From Streptomyces sp. 35G-GA-8 (lineage in GTDB: Bacteria; Actinomycetota; Actinomycetes; Streptomycetales; Streptomycetaceae): a stretch of DNA of 64,000 bases. Location of the stretch: the NCBI RefSeq assembly GCF_023534745.1, contig NZ_JAMHJQ010000003.1:404652-468651 (forward strand). Direction: 5' to 3'. The notes under the pieces were generated by a model. That model did not search any database. It saw only the letters and a program-made list of their open reading frames with translations, and was not told the DNA's origin. Below are positions 58,233 to 64,000 of this stretch, piece by piece; the stretch's first letter is position 1, and every line of letters starts with the position of its first letter. The position numbers and the translations under genes are program-made.

Positions 58233-58757
58233 TCAGCTGAGCGCGGCCGATCTGGCCCAGGCGTGCCCGTACTCCCTGGTCATGGCGCCGAACTCGGCCC
58301 CGGGAAAGGGGCCGTCCGTCGTCGCGCCGTACACCGGGCGCAGGGGCAGGGCGCGTGCGGCGGGCGGCGCGGGGAGGGTGAACCAGATGCTCTTTCCCGT
58401 GTCCCCCCGGGCGCGTATGCCCCAGCTTTCGCTCACCGCCGCTATCAGGGCGAGACCGCGTCCGCCGGTATCGAACAGACTCGCGTCGCGGACCGTGGGG
58501 AGCCGTGGATCGTGATCGCTGACCGAGACTATGAGTCGTTCGAGCAATAGTTCGACATCGACAGTGCACCGTTTGTCCGGCTGTGCGTGCCGGTGGACGT
58601 TGGTGAGCAGCTCGGTGACACCGAGCGCCGCGTAGTCGATCAAGGGATCGAGATGCCAGTAGCGCAATTGCGCCGAAATTATTCTGCGGACCTGTCCGAT
58701 CCGCGACGGCAGGGCTTGGAGCTCCACCGTGCAGTGCCTGCTGGGCTGGCTGATCAC
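58233..58757 (-). CDS. RsbW-like anti-sigma/serine-kinase ATPase
   Basis: A ~174-residue GHKL-type ATPase of the HATPase_c_2 group common in streptomycetes. The N box is ALGVTELLTNVHRHAQPDK, the G1 region VSDHDPRLP, and the G2 region FDTGGRGLALIAAVSESWG, with KSIWFTLPAPP as the last strand. Such proteins bind sigma or anti-anti-sigma factors or phosphorylate them. No partner is adjacent. GTG 58757 is eight bases after GGGGAG; GTG 58763 is too close. The C-terminal ~35 residues are extra relative to the core fold. Confidence 0.85.
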   Translation of the reverse strand: MISQPSRHCTVELQALPSRIGQVRRIISAQLRYWHLDPLIDYAALGVTELLTNVHRHAQPDKRCTVDVELLLERLIVSVSDHDPRLPTVRDASLFDTGGRGLALIAAVSESWGIRARGDTGKSIWFTLPAPPAARALPLRPVYGATTDGPFPGAEFGAMTREYGHAWARSAALS

Positions 58758-58950
58758 GGCCACGACTCCCCGAAATGAGGTCCCGAAGAAGACGAAGATC
58801 GGATCCGGCAGCGGACGCGCTGCTGATCCCGTCCGGCGGGGGGCTGAATCGTAGCGTCACCACCGGTCGACCCTGAGTGAGGTGAGATCAGAGTGAACCC
58901 AGGGGTCAGGCTTCGCAACTCGGGCAGACCGGACCGCCGTTCGCGGCGAA

Positions 58951-58970
58951 TTTCCGGTTTATACCGGAAA
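58951..58970. repeat. Perfect inverted repeat in AT-rich patch
   Basis: TTTCCGGT-TTAT-ACCGGAAA, eight-base arms, with a further TTCCGG half-site at 58973. It lies between two minus-strand genes and could be a terminator for the upstream gene (59016-59333) or an operator for the RsbW-like gene. Confidence 0.5.
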
Positions 58971-59015
58971 AATTCCGGACAGATGCCCAGCGGATCGAGG
59001 CACCTTCCGCGAGGC

Positions 59016-59333
59016 TCAGGTTTTGCTGTGGCTCGCCCTGCTGACGGTGTCCATGAAGCGCCCGGCGAGCGCTGTCGCGTCGGGCCTGCGACCGCGCTGG
59101 CCCATGGTCAGCCGGTAGCGGATCCCGTTCACGGTGGCGACCGCGCTACCGCTGCCCGCGAACCACGGCTTGGCCGTGCTCACGGCCCGCAGGGGCGCGC
59201 TGTCGATCACCCGGCCGTAGCTGGTCAGCAGGGCCAGTCTGCCGTCCTGGATCAGGACCTGGCCGGCCCTGGTGAGTGAGCGGGGCCATCGCTCGATCCG
59301 TACCCCGCGCGCGCTGAACTCCGGCTCAGCCAT
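59016..59333 (-). CDS. Conserved hypothetical protein
   Basis: A 105-residue soluble protein, mostly beta strands: [41 protein letters not shown], then [20 protein letters not shown], and a short C-terminal helix. The alternating pattern looks like a small PH-like or barrel domain, but I cannot assign function. It is divergent from the Cds1-like gene, a pairing I believe recurs in streptomycetes. Confidence 0.6.
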   Translation of the reverse strand: MAEPEFSARGVRIERWPRSLTRAGQVLIQDGRLALLTSYGRVIDSAPLRAVSTAKPWFAGSGSAVATVNGIRYRLTMGQRGRRPDATALAGRFMDTVSRASHSKT

Positions 59334-59545
59334 GGCTCTTCAGCCCCCTCCGTACCCGTTCCCCGTGCCCAGGTCCCCTCAAGTCCCCTCCAGGCAGTGT
59401 GCACAAGTATGCGGGCGGGCACCAGAGCGCGTTTCCGGCGGGGGCCAGAAGTGATCGCTATGGCTGCCCAAAGTCAACGTTTGCGCAGGTGGTGGCGGTA
59501 CCTTTGGGGAACGGGGACCGGTTCGACGGACGAGGAACGGTACGT

Positions 59546-60703
59546 ATGACTGGACGGGACGGAACCGGCACGGACGGGACGACGACGCCCCCGGACGGCC
59601 GGGCGACGGCGACCGTCGACGTGGACCGCAGCGATCCCGCCTACCGGGCATGGCTCAAAGAAGCCGTACGGAAGGTCCAGGCCGACGCCAATCGTTCCGC
59701 CGATACCCACCTGTTGCTCTTCCCGCTGCCCGAGCGGTGGGGAATCGATCTGTATCTGAAGGACGAGTCGACCCATCCGACCGGCAGCCTCAAGCACCGG
59801 CTCGCCCGCTCGCTCTTCCTCTACGGGCTGTGCAACGGCTGGATCAGGCCCGGCGCACCGGTGATCGAGGCGTCCAGCGGCTCGACGGCCGTGTCCGAGG
59901 CGTACTTCGCGAAGCTGATCGGGGTGCCGTTCATCGCCGTGATGCCGCGCACGACCAGTGCGGAGAAGTGCCGGCTCATCGAATTCCACGGCGGGCGCTG
60001 CCACTTTGTCGACGACTCCCGGAAGCTGTACGAGGAGTCGGCCGAGCTGGCGGCCAGGACCGGCGGCCACTACATGGATCAGTTCACCTACGCGGAGCGC
60101 GCCACCGACTGGCGCGGCAACAACAACATCGCCGAATCGATCTACCAGCAGCTGAGGCTGGAGCGCTATCCGGTGCCCACGTGGATCGTCGCCACGGCAG
60201 GCACCGGCGGTACCTCCGCGACCATCGCGCGCTACGTCCACTACATGCAGTTCGACACCCGTATCTGCGTCCCCGACCCGGAGAACTCCTGCTTCTTCGA
60301 CGGCTGGACCCGGCACGACGCGCAGGCGTGCAGCGAGCGCGGCTCCCGGATCGAGGGCATCGGCCGGCCCCGGATGGAGCCGAGCTTCGTACCCGGCGCC
60401 ATCGACCGGATGATGAAGGTGCCCGACGCGGCGAGCGTCGCCGCCGTGCGCGCCCTGGAGCGGGCCATCGGACGCAAGGCGGGCGGCTCCACCGGCACCG
60501 GGCTGTGGAGCGCGCTGAAGATCGTCGCGGAGATGGTCGCGGAGGGGCGCCAGGGCAGTGTGGTCACCCTGCTCTGCGATCCGGGCGACCGCTATCTCGA
60601 CAAGTACTACTCGGACGCGTGGCTGGCCGAACAGGGCCTGGACATCGCGCCGTACACGGCGACGCTCGACCGCTTCCTGGAGAGCGGCGTCTGGCCGGAC
60701 TGA
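59546..60703 (+). CDS. PLP-dependent cysteine synthase/desulfhydrase-family enzyme (Cds1-like)
   Basis: A 385-residue fold-type-II PLP enzyme. The PLP lysine is Lys83 in [15 protein letters not shown], the phosphate loop is [16 protein letters not shown], and [15 protein letters not shown] binds the cofactor phosphate further on. Overall layout with an extended N-terminus resembles actinobacterial Cds1-type L-cysteine desulfhydrases (Rv3684-like), which release H2S from cysteine, rather than classical CysK/CysM. The open frame extends upstream to 59399, but ATG 59546 with GAGG nearby is more likely. Divergent from the small hypothetical gene. Confidence 0.87.
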   Translation: MTGRDGTGTDGTTTPPDGRATATVDVDRSDPAYRAWLKEAVRKVQADANRSADTHLLLFPLPERWGIDLYLKDESTHPTGSLKHRLARSLFLYGLCNGWIRPGAPVIEASSGSTAVSEAYFAKLIGVPFIAVMPRTTSAEKCRLIEFHGGRCHFVDDSRKLYEESAELAARTGGHYMDQFTYAERATDWRGNNNIAESIYQQLRLERYPVPTWIVATAGTGGTSATIARYVHYMQFDTRICVPDPENSCFFDGWTRHDAQACSERGSRIEGIGRPRMEPSFVPGAIDRMMKVPDAASVAAVRALERAIGRKAGGSTGTGLWSALKIVAEMVAEGRQGSVVTLLCDPGDRYLDKYYSDAWLAEQGLDIAPYTATLDRFLESGVWPD

Positions 60704-60729
60704 CGGCCGCCGTACCGCGTCCGGTTCTC

Positions 60730-62823
60730 TCAGCCCACCGCCCGGAGGCTGCCCCCGCCGGTGAGCCGCGCCGACAGCCGTACGGAACCCTCTCGGGGCG
60801 CCCGTACCGCCAGCGTCGTCGCCGACGTCTTCGCCCGTACGCTGCCGGTGGCCTCGATCCGCGTGATGTCGCGGCTGCCCGCCGCGAGCAGGAACCACTT
60901 CCCGGAGGGCGAGCGCCAGCGCGTCCCGGCCAGGATGTGCGGCCCGAACCTGCCGCAGGACGCGGTGTTCTCAGCCTCGGCCACCACCGTTCCCGGCGTC
61001 GTGGGCACGGGCGCTGGCCGCTGGAACTGCACCAGGATCCGGCCCGGACCGCGCCAGGTGTCGGCGCGGGTGCAGACCCAGGTGGACCGGCCGGCCGATT
61101 CCGGGAGCGACTGCTCGGCGAACGCCCAGTTGTTGACGTCCCGTACGCCGGAACCGCGCAGGTCCCGCAGCGAGCACGCGGTACGTGCCCAGCTGAGCAG
61201 CGCCGGTTCGCCGGTCACCTCCCTCGGGCGGCGTGCGGGCGCGCCGGTGCCGGGTGGCGGGGTGTAGGTGAGATGCGCCGGGGCCGTCTCGCCGAGGTCC
61301 GTGACGAGGAACGAGTGCCGCTCCACGATCCTCTCCGAGGAGCGCAGCACCAGCGCCGGCCAGGCCACGCAGTCGCCGCCGGACGCCGGGGCCGCTACGG
61401 CGGCGGTCACGCCGTCGGCGCTGACCCCGAGGCTCCGGGCGGGGGCGTCGGGTGCCAGCAGATCCCGGGTGGCCGCCCCCGCGATCCACGGGGCGAGCAG
61501 ATAGCGGGCCCCGTCCGGGGTACGGCTGACCGTGAGCGCGGCGGCGGTCGTCATGTCGGCCTGGTCGGCACGGGCGAAGTCCAGGGACGGCGCGTCGCGG
61601 TCGGGCATCGGCACCCCTCGGTTCTCCGAGTCCGGCAGGGACGCCGAGTCCGGCAGTGCGGCCCCCTCCGGCAGCGGTCCCCGCTTCGGCAGCGGCACCC
61701 GCTTCGAAACCGGCTCCGCGTACCGTACGATCCGCTGCCCGTCGTGGAGCAGGACCACCGCCGTCCCGTCCTGGTCGCCCGCGTACAGCAGCCGCGGCGG
61801 CTGCGTGGGCGGCGCCGCAGTGGTGCCCGGAGTGGCGGACACCCGCACGGCGGGCCCCGGGCCGCCCCAGACGCGCAGCGCGCGCTTCAGCAGCGCGGTG
61901 TCGTCCGTACGGCCGCCCCTGGCGGGCCAGACGGAGAAGTCGATCCGGGAGGTGCCGGTCCACGCCGCCTCCGGCGCGCGTTCCAGCAGCGCCGGATCGA
62001 GAGCGCGGGCGAGCGCCGCCGTACCGGTCGGACCATAGAGTGCGCCGTCGCCGTGGGCTCCGGCGACGGGTCGTTCCGGAGGGCCGTCCTCGGGCAGGGA
62101 CACCGCGAGCACCGTCCCGGCCAGCGCGATCGCGACGGCCGCCCCGGCGATCCGCGACCGCTGTCTGCGCCGCAGCAGATCGGTCGGCCGGGTCTGCACC
62201 GTACAGGGGTCGAACTCCGAGGTACCGAGCAGCTTTCCGGCGCGGCCGTCCCGATGGGCCGCGAGCCGCTGCGCCGTACGCACGGCGGCGGCCGGGTCCG
62301 CCACCCCCGCGTCCTCAAGCAGCGCGCGGACCGCCTGTTCGGACAGACCCTCAAGCACGCGCAGGGCGAGCGCGGCGCGCGCCGGCGCGTTGACCGTGGA
62401 CAGGGCCTGGTCCAGGGCGAGTTCGTCGGTGCCGCCGGCCCTGGGGAAGAGCCGCAGCCCCACGACGAGCGGCAGGCCGGTCCGCGGCCGGACCGCCCGT
62501 ACTCGCCACCAGGGGGACGGCTGCTCATGGGTGAGCGCGGCACGCAGCACCTGACCCCGTAGCCAGGCGAAGGCGGAGCCGCTCGGCATGCGCTGACCGG
62601 GCACCCGCGCCCGCGAGTCGCTTTTGCGCGCGCCCGGCAGCACATGCTGGACGGTGGCGTGCGCGGTGAGGACGCGTCGATGACGGCCCAGCGCGGGAGG
62701 GAGGGTGAGATAGGCCAGCCGGACCAGCCGAGGGTAGTGCTCGACGAGGGCGGCCTCGGCGTCATCGACGCCTGGACGCGGGCCCGTTGCGGCGTTGTCG
62801 GTCGGCTGTCGGTGGCTCGGCAT
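60730..62823 (-). CDS. Sigma-factor-like N-terminus fused to a membrane-anchored extracellular domain
   Basis: A ~697-residue hybrid. Residues ~20-60 (EAALVEHYPRLVRLAYLTLPPALGRHRRVLTAH) and ~130-190 (ELALDQALSTVNAPARAALALRVLEGLSEQAVRALLEDAG) resemble ECF sigma regions 2 and 4 in order but diverged. A single helix at ~224-243 (RIAGAAVAIALAGTVLAVSL) follows, then ~450 extracellular residues including Cys pairs (GGDCVAWP, ARTACSLRD, TWVCTRA, TASCGRF). The product could be a membrane-tethered, perhaps inactive, sigma-like protein. ATG 62823 is favoured, with AAGGG upstream; an ATG seven codons earlier is possible. Converges with the Cds1-like gene. Confidence 0.6.
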   Translation of the reverse strand: MPSHRQPTDNAATGPRPGVDDAEAALVEHYPRLVRLAYLTLPPALGRHRRVLTAHATVQHVLPGARKSDSRARVPGQRMPSGSAFAWLRGQVLRAALTHEQPSPWWRVRAVRPRTGLPLVVGLRLFPRAGGTDELALDQALSTVNAPARAALALRVLEGLSEQAVRALLEDAGVADPAAAVRTAQRLAAHRDGRAGKLLGTSEFDPCTVQTRPTDLLRRRQRSRIAGAAVAIALAGTVLAVSLPEDGPPERPVAGAHGDGALYGPTGTAALARALDPALLERAPEAAWTGTSRIDFSVWPARGGRTDDTALLKRALRVWGGPGPAVRVSATPGTTAAPPTQPPRLLYAGDQDGTAVVLLHDGQRIVRYAEPVSKRVPLPKRGPLPEGAALPDSASLPDSENRGVPMPDRDAPSLDFARADQADMTTAAALTVSRTPDGARYLLAPWIAGAATRDLLAPDAPARSLGVSADGVTAAVAAPASGGDCVAWPALVLRSSERIVERHSFLVTDLGETAPAHLTYTPPPGTGAPARRPREVTGEPALLSWARTACSLRDLRGSGVRDVNNWAFAEQSLPESAGRSTWVCTRADTWRGPGRILVQFQRPAPVPTTPGTVVAEAENTASCGRFGPHILAGTRWRSPSGKWFLLAAGSRDITRIEATGSVRAKTSATTLAVRAPREGSVRLSARLTGGGSLRAVG

Positions 62824-63018
62824 GGGGACGGTGCCCTTCCGCATGTGCTGACGCGTCGTCGCGTCTTCGCTCGGCGCTGCTCATCAGGCCAAACGAGCGA
62901 GGAGTGCGAAGGATGCGAAGGTCATCGTAGGAGTGACCATGTCCGTTCCATGAGGCGGAAGTTGACGCCCTCCCGGTTGACACCGCGCGTGGTGGACGGA
63001 TCATCGGTGGTGGACAGA

Positions 63019-63456
63019 TCATCGGCCCCGCAGCAGCCGGTCGACGACGCGGCCGAACACCGTCCGTCCGGCCCGTGCGGTCAACGGGGCGAGCGGCCCG
63101 GGCAGCAGACCGATCCGCAACTCCTCCTCCCAACGCACCCGCGTCGCGGCGCCCTCCTCCCGCACGTGGATCTCGGCCCAGCCCGTGATGGCCCGGCCGC
63201 GCTTCTCCAGCCGGCAGTGACCGGGCACGCCCGGCGCGGGCGGCTGCCAGCGGACGACCTCCATCGGATCGTCGAAGCCGGCCCGGCCGATTCCGGTGCG
63301 GGCGACGAAGACGGTTCCGACGCGGGTGGGGCCCGGGGTCAGCACGGCGATCCTCGTCAGCGGCACCTGGTCCGCGTGGGCCGGCCAGTCGGTGAGCCGC
63401 CGCCAGACCTCGTCGGCGGACAGCGGTGAGGTGCGGTCGATACGGAAGGCGCTCAC
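63019..63456 (-). CDS. SRPBCC (START/polyketide-cyclase-like) family protein
   Basis: A ~145-residue helix-grip protein that binds a hydrophobic ligand in a central cavity. Typical segments are IDRTSPLSADEVWRRLTDWPAHADQVPLTRI at the start, RVGTVFVARTGIGRAGFDDPMEVVRWQPP in the middle and the final amphipathic helix AGRTVFGRVVDRLLRGR. The ligand is unknown. GTG 63456 gives the family length; the longer frame reads through the upstream tandem repeats and is not protein-like. The ribosome-binding site is weak. Confidence 0.8.
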   Translation of the reverse strand: MSAFRIDRTSPLSADEVWRRLTDWPAHADQVPLTRIAVLTPGPTRVGTVFVARTGIGRAGFDDPMEVVRWQPPAPGVPGHCRLEKRGRAITGWAEIHVREEGAATRVRWEEELRIGLLPGPLAPLTARAGRTVFGRVVDRLLRGR

Positions 63457-63484
63457 CCGGCGATCGTAAGCCGCGCACCACGGA

Positions 63485-63612
63485 CCGCACGCAGGCCCGC
63501 ACGGATCGCCCGCATGCCCGCACGCACGCACGCCCCGCACGTATCGCCCGCACGCCCCGCACGCCCCGCACGTATCGCCCGCACGCCCCGCGTGGATCGC
63601 CCGATCCGTGCG
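63485..63612. repeat. Degenerate tandem repeat region
   Basis: Units of about 21 bases containing CGCACGTATCGCCCGCACG recur three times with variants and inserted CGCACGCC steps, filling the gap between the SRPBCC and DeoR genes. The run covers what should be the SRPBCC promoter. The final copies differ by single bases (CGTGGATCGCCCG). Confidence 0.7.
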
Positions 63613-63621
63613 CGTGCGCGG

Positions 63622-64000
63622 TCAGTCGTCCTGCGGAACAGACCCTTCCGCGGACTCGCCCGCCACCACCAGCCCCGGCAGATACTCGGCGATCTCCGCG
63701 CGGGCCGCGGCCGACAGCCCCGAGTCCGTCACCAGCGTGTCGACCTGCTCCAGCGTCGCGAAGGAACTCAGCCCGACGGTGCCCCACTTGGTGTGGTCGG
63801 CGACCACCACCCGGCGCGCGGACCGTACGAAATGCCGGTTGGTCTCCGCCTCCCCGAGGTTCGGGGTGGACAGCCCGGCCTCGGCGGAGATGCCGTGCAC
63901 GCCGAGGAAGAGCACATCGAAGTGGAGCGAGCGGATCGCCTGGTCCGCCACCGGGCCGACCAGCGAGTCCGACGGCGTACGGACCCCTCCCGTGAGCACC
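63622..64000 (-). CDS. C-terminal part of a DeoR/GlpR-family regulator (5' end outside window)
   Basis: The visible ~125 residues form the sensor half of a DeoR-type repressor: VLTGGVRTPSDSLVGPVADQAIRSLHFDVLFLGVHGISAEAGLSTPNLGEAETNRHFVRSARRVVVADHTKWGTVGLSS in the usual order, with a short tail. This domain has the ISOCOT fold and binds phosphorylated sugars. The N-terminal HTH lies beyond 64000. The truncation is caused by the window edge, as the frame is open. Confidence 0.88.
   Translation of the reverse strand, partial: VLTGGVRTPSDSLVGPVADQAIRSLHFDVLFLGVHGISAEAGLSTPNLGEAETNRHFVRSARRVVVADHTKWGTVGLSSFATLEQVDTLVTDSGLSAAARAEIAEYLPGLVVAGESAEGSVPQDD

Noticed and set aside
1-64000. CRISPR arrays, tRNA or rRNA genes, intact insertion sequences, prophage or attachment sites
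   Set aside because: No regularly spaced repeats with unique spacers, no cloverleaf-like gene, no active transposase with inverted ends and no phage structural genes were found by reading; the only transposase similarity is the catalytically altered fusion at 21760.

Overview
The window reads as one continuous piece of a Streptomyces chromosome. Base composition is very GC-rich throughout, third codon positions are almost always G or C, GTG starts are common, and several promoters look leaderless. Many genes belong to families largely confined to streptomycetes (DUF6214, DUF6421, DUF6332, SCO4225-like, DUF5134, DUF6986). I see no rRNA, tRNA, CRISPR array, intact insertion sequence, phage module or large biosynthetic cluster. 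It looks like conserved chromosome with an accessory carbohydrate island in the middle.

Layout. 1-8998: end of a secreted peptidase, an alpha/beta hydrolase divergent from a SARP-type regulator, a FUSC membrane protein, a propeller lactonase behind a DasR-like site, a CbiX-like protein and a BadF/NAG-kinase-like ATPase. 9029-20072: uracil-DNA glycosylase, a BNR-repeat protein, an old-yellow-enzyme/ArsR pair with twin operators, DUF6214, the divergent DUF305 lipoprotein and LVIVD-repeat protein, a TetR regulator, a HAD phosphatase, PAP2, an M56 peptidase and DUF5134. 20419-33459: the carbohydrate island. 33575-45426: GNAT, GDPD, the DUF6421-SDR-aldolase operon, transglutaminase-like and B3/B4 proteins, an acyltransferase, thioredoxin, flavin reductase with a possible leader peptide, etfBA and a DUF6986 aldolase. 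45442-64000: LacI/ROK kinase pair, small secreted protein, kinase-Nudix fusion, M20 peptidase, geranylgeranyl-reductase-like flavoprotein, a NarL-type two-component system, an MFS/ROK pair, an RsbW-like ATPase, a Cds1-like PLP enzyme, a sigma-like/membrane hybrid, an SRPBCC protein and the end of a DeoR regulator.

The carbohydrate island holds the most unusual biology. A Tat-exported GH99-like protein is followed by two tightly coupled genes on the minus strand. The first encodes a full-length GH38 alpha-mannosidase homologue whose zinc-binding and nucleophile motifs are substituted. The second encodes an IS630-type transposase, with its catalytic acids apparently lost, fused to a ROK regulator. 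The two overlap by 8 bases (GTGCCTGA). I read them as a retired glycosidase and a domesticated transposase reused together, probably for sugar-responsive regulation; this is inference.

Beside them lie a ThuA-Gfo/Idh/MocA operon, an IclR regulator and a sugar ABC transporter (binding protein and two permeases, no ATPase). The thuA and transporter promoters share an identical 11-base element at the same distance from the -10 box, which makes one IclR-controlled uptake and catabolism unit likely.

Small-scale regulatory structure is frequent: inverted repeats fitting the ArsR, TetR, LacI, ROK and NarL-type regulators, direct repeats between the SARP gene and its divergent hydrolase, and hairpin terminators between convergent genes. 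All assignments come from reading the sequence; no database search was run.
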